DNA from: Bacillota bacterium
Lineage (GTDB): Bacteria; Bacillota; Clostridia; Christensenellales; Christensenellaceae
DNA length: 64,000 nt
NCBI GenBank assembly: GCA_023408315.1
Contig: JAEYKI010000004.1
Location: 78,228-142,227 of the forward strand
Direction: 5' to 3'
How positions within the stretch are numbered: position 1 is the stretch's first letter; each line of letters starts with the position of its first letter. The position numbers were made by a program, and so were the translations under genes. This document shows positions 42,261 through 50,896 of this stretch, one piece after another. Under the pieces are notes generated by a model. That model was given only the letters and a program-made list of their open reading frames with translations. It was not told the origin of the DNA and made no database searches.

Positions 42261-43307
42261 ATGAATATGAAAGCAATGGTTGTAGAAGAGTATAATAAAA
42301 TGGCCGTACATGACGTGAAAAAGCCGCCTGTAGGGGACGACGAGGCGCTGGTGCGCGTGCGGGCCTGCGCGGTTTGCGGATCGGACATCCGTATTTTCCA
42401 TTCGGGCAACAACAGGGTAACGTTTCCCGCCATTATTGGGCATGAAATATCAGGAGAGATTGTGGAAGTGGGCAAGAACGTCACGAAGTTCAGGCCGGGA
42501 GACCGGGTAGCGATTGGCGGGGATGTTCCATGCGGGGAATGCGCGTTTTGCGAGGCCGGGATAGGCAACAACTGCCAGATCAACTACGCTGTGGGATACC
42601 AGTTTCAGGGCGGGTTTGCGGAATACCTGCCCCTGAACAAGCTGACGCTGACATACGGGCCGGTGCACAGGATTCCGGACCATGTGAGTTTTGAAGAGGG
42701 AGCGATGGCCGAACCGCTTGCCTGTATTTTGAACGCGCTGGAGCTTTCGCCCGTGCACCTGGGGGATAACGTGGTAATTATTGGCGCGGGGCCTCTGGGA
42801 TGCATGACGGCGAATGTGGTGCGGAAAATGGGCCCTGCCAAGATTATTCTGGTGCAGCGCTCACGGCACAGGCTGGAGATTGCGAAAGATGCGGATACGG
42901 CGGACGTTTACATATGCTCCGGTGAGGAAGACGCTATAAAGCGCGTGCTGGAAGAAACAAACGGATTGGGAGCGGATGTGGTGATTACGGCGAATCCGTC
43001 GCCCGAGGCGCAGCAGGACGCGATTTTAATGGCGAAAAACAGGGCGTATGTGAACTTTTTTGGCGGGCTGCCCAAAGAAAAGGAAAATGTGACGCTGAAT
43101 ACAAACCTGATCCATTACAAGGAACTCATTATAACGGGCGCGCACGGCGCAATGCCCAGGCACCACCAAAAGGCTGTGGACCTGATTGCCACGGGCACCA
43201 TTGACGTAAAGCCCTTTATTACCAGGTCTTTCCCGCTTGCCGAGGTGCAAAAGGCGTTTGAGGCCGCGGAAGCCCACGAGGATATGCGCGTGGTTGTAAA
43301 ACCGTAA
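42261..43307 (+). CDS. zinc-dependent polyol dehydrogenase (sorbitol/L-iditol dehydrogenase-like)
   Basis: The 348-residue MDR enzyme has CAVCGSDI and GHE (catalytic zinc), the structural lobe CGECAFCEAGIGNNC (2-2-7 spacing) and the nucleotide motif IIGAGPLGCM. It is related to but clearly different from the preceding gene, so the pair probably oxidise different substrates or successive steps. AGAAAGGAAA precedes ATG 42261, 17 bases after the first dehydrogenase. The next gene follows after 13 bases. Confidence 0.88.
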   Translation: MNMKAMVVEEYNKMAVHDVKKPPVGDDEALVRVRACAVCGSDIRIFHSGNNRVTFPAIIGHEISGEIVEVGKNVTKFRPGDRVAIGGDVPCGECAFCEAGIGNNCQINYAVGYQFQGGFAEYLPLNKLTLTYGPVHRIPDHVSFEEGAMAEPLACILNALELSPVHLGDNVVIIGAGPLGCMTANVVRKMGPAKIILVQRSRHRLEIAKDADTADVYICSGEEDAIKRVLEETNGLGADVVITANPSPEAQQDAILMAKNRAYVNFFGGLPKEKENVTLNTNLIHYKELIITGAHGAMPRHHQKAVDLIATGTIDVKPFITRSFPLAEVQKAFEAAEAHEDMRVVVKP

Positions 43308-43320
43308 AGGAGGCAAACGC

Positions 43321-43989
43321 ATGTTTAAAAAAGGAATATCCGCATCCCTGATGTGCCTGGATTTTGCGGATACAAAAAAAGATTTGCAGGCGCTTGGCAA
43401 CGCTAAAATTGAATACCTGCATTTTGACATTATGGACGGCTCCTTTGTGCCCAATTACGCGCTTGGGTGCTGCATGGTGGACAGCCTGCGCGGCAAAACG
43501 GATATTCCGTTTGACATCCATTTGATGGTTGAGAGGCCCGAAGAAAAGATACCGTATTTTAACCTTTTGCCGGGAGACGCGGTATCCGTACACGCGGAGA
43601 GCACCGTGCACCTGCAGAGGGTGCTTGCCGGGCTGAAAAACCAGGGCATTCTGACGGGCGCTGCGCTGAACCCCGCGACGCCCATTGGCATGCTGGAGTA
43701 TGTGCTGGATGTGATTGATTTTGTTTTAATTATGACCGTGAATCCGGGTTATGCGGGGCAGAAGATGGTGCCGGCGACTCTGGAGAAGATCAGCCGCACT
43801 AGGGAGTACCTGGACGGGAAGAACTGCGCAAACGTGGTGGTGCAGGTGGACGGGAACGTGAGCTTTGAGAACGCGGTTAAAATGGCGCGGGCGGGCGCGG
43901 GCAGTTTTGTGGCCGGGACAGCGGGGCTTTTCCGCAAGGACATGACCATGGAGGAAGCCGCCGCGAGGCTGCGGGAGTGCATCCGGTAG
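43321..43989 (+). CDS. ribulose-phosphate / allulose-phosphate 3-epimerase family protein
   Basis: The 222-residue TIM-barrel enzyme has the Rpe family landmarks: ISASLMCLDF, the metal-binding HFDIMDGSFVPN, DIHLMVERPE, MTVNPGYAGQK and VDGNVSFENA. Compared with housekeeping Rpe (HIDVMDG, VNPGFGGQ, VDGGI) the motifs are slightly changed, which fits a catabolic paralogue such as allulose-6-phosphate epimerase. AAAGGAGG precedes ATG 43321. In an operon with two dehydrogenases. Confidence 0.85.
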   Translation: MFKKGISASLMCLDFADTKKDLQALGNAKIEYLHFDIMDGSFVPNYALGCCMVDSLRGKTDIPFDIHLMVERPEEKIPYFNLLPGDAVSVHAESTVHLQRVLAGLKNQGILTGAALNPATPIGMLEYVLDVIDFVLIMTVNPGYAGQKMVPATLEKISRTREYLDGKNCANVVVQVDGNVSFENAVKMARAGAGSFVAGTAGLFRKDMTMEEAAARLRECIR

Positions 43990-44061
43990 CCGGGCCGTTT
44001 ATTTTACACATATACCCCCTATATCTGTTATGCGTATATATGTGAAAACATTGTTAAAATA

Positions 44062-44090
44062 TTGCTATGTATCTTTTGGGGTAGTATACT
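44062..44090 (+). promoter_or_regulatory. sigma-A promoter for DUF975 gene
   Basis: TTGCTA, 17 bases, TATACT, about 70 bases before ATG 44159. Confidence 0.55.
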
Positions 44091-44158
44091 TATTTTGGGA
44101 GCATCATAAATTTTACGGCAGGCTATATGCATACAATATTTTATAAGGGGGTATTTGA

Positions 44159-44962
44159 ATGAAAACAAGAGGAGAAATTAAGGCGCAGGCAATGCGCGGA
44201 TTTACAAGCCGGTACTGGCCGGTGGTGGGTATCAACCTGCTGGGATGGGTGATTATAGGCGTTATGGGGTACATTCCCGCCGTGGGCTGGCTTCTGTCTT
44301 TATTGGTAGGAACCATTATTACGGTTGGGATGAATTTTTTCTATCTGAACGTATACCGGAGTTCTGAGGTGAAAGTGGATAACCTGTTTGCGCCTTTCAG
44401 CCGGTACGGACGCGTACTGGGCGGATCGCTCTGGATGATTTTATGGCTGTTTTTATGGTCGTTGATCTTTATTATCCCGTTTATTGCTGTATTCATAATT
44501 TTTGCCGCAGTTGCGTTTATGAGCTTTGGCGGATATGCGTTAAGCGGAATGACGCCGGGGATGTACAGCGGAATGCCTTTTATGAACAACCAATGGATTC
44601 AATTCTGGAACAGCTTCGGGCAGGTTTTCAGCCCCTGGTGGCTGCTGACACTGCTGCTGCTGATACCCGTTATCATTAAATCTCTTTCGTATTTTTGCAC
44701 GAAGTATATTTTGGCGGACAGCCCGAACGTGGGAGCCATTGAGGCCCTGACGCTTTCCAAAAAAATGATGGACGGTTACAAATGGAAGCTGTTCGTGCTG
44801 GGGCTTACGTTTATTGGCTGGGTACTTTTAAGCCAGTTAACCATTGGTATTTTGTATATATTCTATACAGGGCCGTATATGGGAGCCGCATTTGCCGGAT
44901 TTTATGACGAGGTGAAGCTGGCGGCCAAACAAAAAGGAATAGAAGGCGCTGAACTGCTGTAA
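44159..44962 (+). CDS. DUF975 family integral membrane protein
   Basis: The 267-residue protein has an N-terminal RGEIKAQAMRGF block and about five or six membrane segments (around 21-40, 43-62, 99-125, 165-182, 218-245), with the TLSKKMMDGYKWKLF motif before the last one. This matches DUF975, a family of Firmicute membrane proteins of unknown function. GGGGG precedes ATG 44159. A terminator follows, so it is probably monocistronic with some read-through into the aldolase. Confidence 0.85.
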   Translation: MKTRGEIKAQAMRGFTSRYWPVVGINLLGWVIIGVMGYIPAVGWLLSLLVGTIITVGMNFFYLNVYRSSEVKVDNLFAPFSRYGRVLGGSLWMILWLFLWSLIFIIPFIAVFIIFAAVAFMSFGGYALSGMTPGMYSGMPFMNNQWIQFWNSFGQVFSPWWLLTLLLLIPVIIKSLSYFCTKYILADSPNVGAIEALTLSKKMMDGYKWKLFVLGLTFIGWVLLSQLTIGILYIFYTGPYMGAAFAGFYDEVKLAAKQKGIEGAELL

Positions 44963-44983
44963 TTTAAATCCAAAACATTAAAT

Positions 44984-45014
44984 AAAAAAGAGCGTAGAGG
45001 ATACGTTCTTTTTT
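44984..45014 (+). terminator. terminator after DUF975 gene
   Basis: AAGAGCGTA pairs with TACGTTCTT (one G-U pair) around GAGGA, with a T-rich tail. Only 23 bases separate it from the aldolase start, so the aldolase may depend on read-through. Confidence 0.75.
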
Positions 45015-45037
45015 AAATTTAAAACAGGAGAACTACT

Positions 45038-45871
45038 ATGTCGCTTGTAAACTTATCTGAAATACTGAAGGACGCCCATGCAAAGCGCTACGCTGTGGGC
45101 AATTTTGACGCGTTTAACATGGAAATGGTAAAGGGAATTCTGCAGGCCGCGGAGGAAGAAAAATCTCCCGTCATCATTGCATACGGGGAAGTGTTTGAGG
45201 ATTACATAGACGTGGCCGCGTACGCGGGGATGGTGATTCCCCTGGCGCAAAAGGCGCCGGTGCCCGTATGCCTGCATCTGGACCACGCAAATACGTTTGA
45301 GGGTGTGGTGCGCGCCGTGCACGCCGGGTTTACGTCTGTGATGATAGACGCTTCCAGCCTGCCGCTGGCGGAAAACATTGCAATCACCAAAAAAGTGGTG
45401 GATGTTTGCGGGCCTCTGAACGTATCGGTGGAGGCGGAGCTGGGCCATGTGACCGCATACGGCGGCGATCAGGGAACGGACGGTTACGAATACACGGACG
45501 TGCAGGAAGCAATTACCTTTAAGAATGAAACCGGCCTGGACGCGCTTGCGGTAGCGGTGGGTACGGCGCATGGGGTGTATACCAGGAAGCCTGTGCTGCG
45601 CCTTGATATACTTGCTGCATTAAGAAAAACGCTGGATATGCCGCTTGTGCTCCACGGCGGCAGCGGGCTTTGCGACGGGGACTTTATTGGCAGCATTCAA
45701 AATGGGATCAGCAAGATTAATATTTATACGGACCTTACCGTGGCAGCCATGCAGAAGGTGGATGGAGAGAAGAAACTGAGCTTCATCCGGCAGAACGAGC
45801 TTTTTACGGACGCGGTGAGGGAGGAGACACTGCGCAAAATCAGGCTGTTTGGAAGCGCCGGCAGGGCATAA
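45038..45871 (+). CDS. class II ketose-bisphosphate aldolase (fructose/tagatose bisphosphate type)
   Basis: The 277-residue zinc enzyme cleaves a ketose-1,6-bisphosphate to DHAP and glyceraldehyde-3-phosphate. Visible motifs are AVGNFDAFNMEM, the zinc/catalytic CLHLDHANTFE, EAELGHV, AVAVGTAHGVY and LVLHGGSGL. The size matches GatY/KbaY/FbaA short forms. A tagatose-bisphosphate role would match the GatD-like dehydrogenase 3 kb upstream, though a general glycolytic role is also possible. ACAGGAGA precedes ATG 45038. Confidence 0.92.
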   Translation: MSLVNLSEILKDAHAKRYAVGNFDAFNMEMVKGILQAAEEEKSPVIIAYGEVFEDYIDVAAYAGMVIPLAQKAPVPVCLHLDHANTFEGVVRAVHAGFTSVMIDASSLPLAENIAITKKVVDVCGPLNVSVEAELGHVTAYGGDQGTDGYEYTDVQEAITFKNETGLDALAVAVGTAHGVYTRKPVLRLDILAALRKTLDMPLVLHGGSGLCDGDFIGSIQNGISKINIYTDLTVAAMQKVDGEKKLSFIRQNELFTDAVREETLRKIRLFGSAGRA

Positions 45872-45997
45872 TAAAAAGCACTGCTGCAATATTTTATACT
45901 TCGTGGGGCAACATAGAACAAACGCTCTTTGACCTGCCGGGAACATGCGGCAAAGCATACCGGGCGGCGGCTGGCGATATAGTATAGGTGTAGGACC

Positions 45998-47524
45998 ATG
46001 AAGAAGAGACTGCGGTTTTTAAACGGAAGATTATTTTATACAATTGTTCTATTGATTTTGCAGGGGCTGACCCTGTATGGGCTTATATACTGGGCGTCCC
46101 TGTATATGCCTTTTAGCTTTATATTCTCCGCCGCATCCGTGATCATGGTGTTTTGGCTGCTGAGCACGGAGGAAAATCCGGCTTATAAGATATTGTGGAT
46201 GTTTATCATCCTGACGCTTCCCCTGTTTGGCATCCTGATGTATTGGTTCTTTGGAAAGCGGGACCCCGGAAAGCCGCTGTATAAGAGGGTACGGCATTCC
46301 ACATACAAAGGATATTTTAAACGCGTGCAACAAAACAAAGCCGTGATGGAAGAGCTGGAGGCGGAAGACATATCCGCAGCCAGGCAGGCTGCGTTTATTG
46401 TGAATTCTACAGGACTTGCCGTATACCGGGAAACCAGAACCGAGTTTTTTTGCCCCTGCGAGCCGCTTTTTGAGCGGATGGTGGGAGAACTGGAGAAGGC
46501 GGAACGGTATATTTTTCTTGAGTTTTTTACCATTAAAGAGGGCAAGATGTGGGACAGGATACTGGAGATTCTGAAACGCAAGGCGGCGGAAGGCCTGGAT
46601 ATCCGGGTGATATACGACGACATGGGCAATATTAAAACGCTGCCTGCCGGATACAATAAAAAGCTGGAGGCCATGGGCGTAAAATGTGCGGTGTTCAACC
46701 CCATGATCCCGGTGCTGACCGTGCGCCATAACAACCGGAACCACCGCAAGGTGATTATTATTGACGGGCATACGGGAATTACGGGCGGGTTCAACCTCTC
46801 TGACGAATACATCAACGTAGTGGAAAAATACGGATACTGGGTGGACAGCGGCGTAATTATTAAGGGCAGGGCCGTTAAAAACATGCTGGTGCCCTTTATA
46901 GCGCTGTGGAACTTTTTGCGCAAAACAAGGGATAAAGCAAAAGACCTGCTGGCGGACGCGCAGGGTGCGGAAAGCGACGGGTATGTGCTGCCCTATACGG
47001 TGGATCCGTATATTGAAGAAGACCCCAGCAACAACATATATATTAACATGATCTCCAAGGCCAGGCGGTATGTGTACATCAACACGCCCTATTTTATTAT
47101 AGACTATACGATGCAGCACGCTCTTATAACCGCAGCCATGAGCGGGGTGGACGTGCGTATCTGTTTTCCTGGCAAGTTTGACAAATTTTTTACGTATATC
47201 CTGTCCCGAAGCTATTTTGCGCCGCTGGTGGAGGCGGGCGTGCAGTTTTATACCTACCCGGTTGGTTTTGTGCATTCCAAGACGTTTGTGTGCGACGACG
47301 AGCTTGCGATTGTGGGAACCATCAACCTGGATTACAGAAGCCTGTTTCTGCATTTTGAAAACGCCGTATGGATGTATAAATCCAGGGCTGTGATGCAGGT
47401 GAAGGAGGACTTCATAACGCGGCAGAAAATATGCCACATGGTGACAAAGGAAGAACTTAAAAACACGCATTGGTTGAAAAAATTGCTGTGCGTGATTATG
47501 AAGCCGTTTGCGCCCTTTTATTAA
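45998..47524 (+). CDS. cls: cardiolipin synthase (phospholipase D family)
   Basis: The enzyme joins two phosphatidylglycerol molecules to give cardiolipin. The 508-residue protein has N-terminal membrane segments (about 11-34, 38-50 and 63-84) and two HKD active sites: HRKVIIIDGHTGITGGFN and HSKTFVCDDELAIVGTIN. Length and order are typical of Firmicute Cls. The 126-base gap upstream has no clear promoter. Followed closely by a phosphoesterase gene. Confidence 0.94.
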   Translation: MKKRLRFLNGRLFYTIVLLILQGLTLYGLIYWASLYMPFSFIFSAASVIMVFWLLSTEENPAYKILWMFIILTLPLFGILMYWFFGKRDPGKPLYKRVRHSTYKGYFKRVQQNKAVMEELEAEDISAARQAAFIVNSTGLAVYRETRTEFFCPCEPLFERMVGELEKAERYIFLEFFTIKEGKMWDRILEILKRKAAEGLDIRVIYDDMGNIKTLPAGYNKKLEAMGVKCAVFNPMIPVLTVRHNNRNHRKVIIIDGHTGITGGFNLSDEYINVVEKYGYWVDSGVIIKGRAVKNMLVPFIALWNFLRKTRDKAKDLLADAQGAESDGYVLPYTVDPYIEEDPSNNIYINMISKARRYVYINTPYFIIDYTMQHALITAAMSGVDVRICFPGKFDKFFTYILSRSYFAPLVEAGVQFYTYPVGFVHSKTFVCDDELAIVGTINLDYRSLFLHFENAVWMYKSRAVMQVKEDFITRQKICHMVTKEELKNTHWLKKLLCVIMKPFAPFY

Positions 47525-47551
47525 GACAGTATGTACAAGGAAGCGACCCGA

Positions 47552-48307
47552 ATGCTGAACAACGACACGATATCAGTTGCAAATTATGTGCTGCAGAGCG
47601 GAAAAATAAAGAACACCGTGGTGATTGCGCACTTATCCGACCTGCATGAGAAAAGCTTTGGGCCTGATAACCGGGACCTTTTTTCTGCCGTGCGCCGGCT
47701 TGCTCCCGATATTATCTGCGTTACCGGGGACCTGGTGGCACGGTCTTTCCAGAAACATCTGAACCGCCCGTATACCGTGCGGCTGGCGCAGGAACTGGTG
47801 AAGATGGCGCCTGTTTTTTTTGCGACCGGCAACCATGAAAAAAAGCTGTTTGGAGAAATGCTGCCCGTGCTGATTCGGGAAGGGGTGCAGATAGCAACAG
47901 GAAAAATGAGCTCGCTTGATATCCGCGGGAATCTGATCCGTGTCGCAGGGATGCACGACATCTCCATAGACAGGAATTTTTACAGGCATGCCGCCGTTTT
48001 TGAAAACGTGGGAAAAGGATATAACATTTTTTTATCCCACAGGCCGGAACATTACCATAACCTGATGCACTACAACATAGACCTGCTGCTGTGCGGGCAT
48101 ACGCACGGGGGACAGGTGCGGTTTCCGCTGTTTGGCACGTTTTTTATGCCCGGGCAGGGGCTGTTTCCCAGATACCTGCAAGGCGGATTTGTGAACCGGA
48201 ATACAACGATGATTGTTTCCCGCGGTTTGGGTTCCAGCGGGTATCCCACCATACGAATAAATAACCCCCCAGAGCTTGTTTGTATTACGCTTACAGGTTT
48301 ACAATAG
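47552..48307 (+). CDS. metallophosphoesterase, YkuE-like
   Basis: About 251 residues with the calcineurin-like metal-binding pattern: AHLSDLHEK, CVTGDLV, ATGNHEKK and CGHTHGGQ. YkuE-type enzymes act on phosphate esters at the cell surface in some bacteria, but no signal peptide is obvious here. ATG 47552 has AAGGAAG eight bases upstream; the frame extends to ATG 47531 without one. It lies 27 bases after cls and may be in the same operon. Confidence 0.85.
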   Translation: MLNNDTISVANYVLQSGKIKNTVVIAHLSDLHEKSFGPDNRDLFSAVRRLAPDIICVTGDLVARSFQKHLNRPYTVRLAQELVKMAPVFFATGNHEKKLFGEMLPVLIREGVQIATGKMSSLDIRGNLIRVAGMHDISIDRNFYRHAAVFENVGKGYNIFLSHRPEHYHNLMHYNIDLLLCGHTHGGQVRFPLFGTFFMPGQGLFPRYLQGGFVNRNTTMIVSRGLGSSGYPTIRINNPPELVCITLTGLQ

Positions 48308-48308
48308 T

Positions 48309-48400
48309 TTTTTTGGGGCTTCACCCCGTGCCCCACTTCTTTTCTTAAAAAAGAAAAGAAGCAAAAGAATTATATGCAAAATGCCACTGCGCGGCATTTT
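48309..48400. repeat. intergenic hairpin cluster after the phosphoesterase gene
   Basis: Three inverted repeats: GGGG/CCCC (48315-48327), a perfect 11-base-pair stem CTTCTTTTCTT/AAGAAAAGAAG (48336-48361) and AAAATGCC/GGCATTTT (48378-48400). The first two form a block of the kind seen repeatedly between genes in Firmicute genomes. Confidence 0.45.
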
Positions 48401-48521
48401 AATGGCCGGAGGTTTGGAAGCGGGGGACTCCAAAATACTATTCTGCTGTTTTTTGGCGAACATTTGCCAAAGAGGCAACGGCGCGCCGACATTGTTTGCG
48501 GGAGGGCTTGTCTATACTTAA

Positions 48522-48544
48522 ACCCATAAAAACGCTTTATGGGT
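48522..48544 (+). promoter_or_regulatory. hairpin at the spoIIE translation start
   Basis: ACCCATAAA and TTTATGGGT form a perfect nine-base-pair stem around AACGC. The 3' arm covers an in-frame ATG (48539) and the first bases of the GGGTGA ribosome-binding site for the ATG at 48551, so it could restrict translation. Confidence 0.4.
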
Positions 48545-48550
48545 GAAACT

Positions 48551-50851
48551 ATGCAGATCAAAATTGGGGTACGCAAGACATACCTTGCTGTAAGCAGACA
48601 GCAGATCGTCCGGTTTTCCGTTCTTTTTTTACTGTCATTTCTTGTATCCAGGGTTACAATCGGGGGCCATTTGATGCCTTTTGGCGCCGCTTTTTTGGCT
48701 GCGGCTTTTCTGCACCGGAAAAAGATTAATTATTTTGCCGTGTTTCTTGGCAACCTTTTATCCACCGTGATTGTGTGGCAAAGCGCGTCCCTTGCGCACA
48801 TTGTTATGTTTTGCGTGTTGTTTGGGCTGTTGAACGTGATGTCTGCCGTGCGGCTAAAAGGCAACCGGGTTACGCTGATCATTGCCCTGATGCTTTCTTA
48901 CGGCATTGTTACCATACTGTTTGCGGGCACCTTTCCGTTTGACGTGCTGGTATGGCTGATGGAGGCGGGTATCAGCTTTGTGATGGTGTTTGTTTTCAGC
49001 AATACGTTTAAACTGAATATTGGCCAGAAGCACCGTTCTGTTCTGATGGACGACGAGATCATCAGCATTACGTTTGTTTGCCTGATCTTTGTGCTGGGGT
49101 TATCTGATTTGTCTTTTTTTGGCGTTTATTTGCGCAATGTGGCCGCCATATTGATCAGCCTGATTTTTGCGTATACCGGCGGGCTGGCCGTGGGCGCGGC
49201 CGTGGGTGTTATGATGGGCTTTGGCGTGCTTCTGGCCGGAGGAGAGGCGGCATATATGTCCACCATTGCGATGGGCGCGCTGGTGGCCGGGCTTTTGAAC
49301 AAGACCAACCGGATTGCCTGCGGGGCGGGCATGATTGTAATTTGCGCCATAATGTTGTTTTATACCGGCAACGCCGCGGGCGTTTCCATACCGCTGGCGG
49401 ACGCCGTGATTGGGGTGGCGCTGTTTATTGTTTTCCCAAAAAAGGCTATGGATTTTGTGGGAACCATTGTGGACGCAAACGTAAGCAGGATGCATACGCA
49501 TAAGATGAACATGGAGCGCTTCCGGGAACTGACGGTGGGCAGGCTGAAGGATATTTCCAACCTGTTTGCAAACGTATCAGGGATATTCTCCAAATCAGAA
49601 GCGAAGCAAAACAATTTTGCGCAGGCGGCAAGGTCGCTGCGGGACAGCGTATGCAGGGAGTGCCCCATAACGAATTATTGCTGGCAGAACGAAAAGACAG
49701 CCGCGGAGGAATTCCGGCGGGCGTATCTGGAATACCAGAAGAACGGGTATTGCGAACTTTCCAAAGCGTTTGCAAAAAAATGCATGAAGGAAAACACAAT
49801 GAACCGGACGATGAACGAGGTGTTTCAGCTTTATTATTTACAGGAAAAGGTAACAAAGCAGGTATCCGCCGCAAAAAAAGTGGTGGGGGAGCAGCTTTTG
49901 GGCGTTTCCAAGGTGATCAGTTCCCTGGGACGGGAGTTTGAGGCGGATATACAGTTTATAAGCGATTACGAGCGCACCATACAAAACAGGCTGGAGGCGG
50001 TGGGCGTCCGTATCAGCGACGTATGCGTGGAAGGCGCGGGAGAAAATGTGTTTGCCAGCGTAAAGGTGCGGAGCTGCGGCGGCACGGGCGTTTGCAATAC
50101 AAAGATCAGGCATATTGTGGGTGCGGTGCTGGGCTGCAAGATGGAGCTGGAGAAGCAATTGTGCCAGATGGGCGGAGAATACTGCGAACTGAAATTTTTG
50201 CCTAAAAAAAAGTTTACCGTTGCCGCGCACGCCATTTCTATCCAGAAGCATGGCAACAGGGTATGCGGGGACGCATACGCCACCATGGAACTGAAGGACG
50301 GGCGGTTTATGCTGCTGCTTTGCGACGGCATGGGCAGCGGAGAACGGGCCGCGGAGCAGTCCGGCGCGGCGGTAACGCTTGCGCGCAATTTCTATAACGC
50401 GGGGTTTGGAGATTCCACAGTTATTGGTTCCATCAACAAGCTGCTGATGCTCTCGTCGCCGGACGATACCTATTCCACCATGGACCTGTGCATGATAGAC
50501 CGCAACGTGGGGGAAGCGGTGTTTACCAAGATTGGAGCGCCCAAATCCTATATCTGGCGGAAAGGCGGCGTGATACCCATTCATGCGAGCGCGCTGCCCA
50601 TAGGCATATTGGACGAGGTAAAGCCTTCTGTGCGGTCCGTCAGCCTGATGGACGGGGACATGATTGTTTTGTTCTCGGACGGCATATCCGACCTGGCGGT
50701 GAATCTGGATGAATTTGTAAAAAATTGTATTGCTTATGAAAGCCCGGAAAACGCGGCGGCCGAAATGATACGGCTGGCGCTGGAACTATCGGGCGGGTGC
50801 GCGCGCGACGACATGACTGTGGTTGTGGCCAAGGTAAAGCTGGTTCCATAA
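48551..50851 (+). CDS. spoIIE: SpoIIE, stage II sporulation protein E (PP2C phosphatase)
   Basis: SpoIIE dephosphorylates SpoIIAA to release sigma-F in the forespore and also associates with the division septum. The protein has about 766 residues. An N-terminal part (about 20-310) has roughly ten membrane segments, a middle regulatory region includes the cysteine-bearing RECPITNYC-like stretch (CRECPITNYCWQ), and the C-terminal PP2C domain has LCDGMGSGERA (metal-binding Asp), FSDGISD and RDDMTVVVAK. ATG 48551 is chosen because GGGTGA lies just upstream; ATG 48539 adds four codons. Its presence shows the organism is an endospore former by descent. Confidence 0.95.
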   Translation: MQIKIGVRKTYLAVSRQQIVRFSVLFLLSFLVSRVTIGGHLMPFGAAFLAAAFLHRKKINYFAVFLGNLLSTVIVWQSASLAHIVMFCVLFGLLNVMSAVRLKGNRVTLIIALMLSYGIVTILFAGTFPFDVLVWLMEAGISFVMVFVFSNTFKLNIGQKHRSVLMDDEIISITFVCLIFVLGLSDLSFFGVYLRNVAAILISLIFAYTGGLAVGAAVGVMMGFGVLLAGGEAAYMSTIAMGALVAGLLNKTNRIACGAGMIVICAIMLFYTGNAAGVSIPLADAVIGVALFIVFPKKAMDFVGTIVDANVSRMHTHKMNMERFRELTVGRLKDISNLFANVSGIFSKSEAKQNNFAQAARSLRDSVCRECPITNYCWQNEKTAAEEFRRAYLEYQKNGYCELSKAFAKKCMKENTMNRTMNEVFQLYYLQEKVTKQVSAAKKVVGEQLLGVSKVISSLGREFEADIQFISDYERTIQNRLEAVGVRISDVCVEGAGENVFASVKVRSCGGTGVCNTKIRHIVGAVLGCKMELEKQLCQMGGEYCELKFLPKKKFTVAAHAISIQKHGNRVCGDAYATMELKDGRFMLLLCDGMGSGERAAEQSGAAVTLARNFYNAGFGDSTVIGSINKLLMLSSPDDTYSTMDLCMIDRNVGEAVFTKIGAPKSYIWRKGGVIPIHASALPIGILDEVKPSVRSVSLMDGDMIVLFSDGISDLAVNLDEFVKNCIAYESPENAAAEMIRLALELSGGCARDDMTVVVAKVKLVP

Positions 50852-50896
50852 AGGGCAACGCTTGCATGAATGCTCAAAGTTGTTTACAATAGCAGC

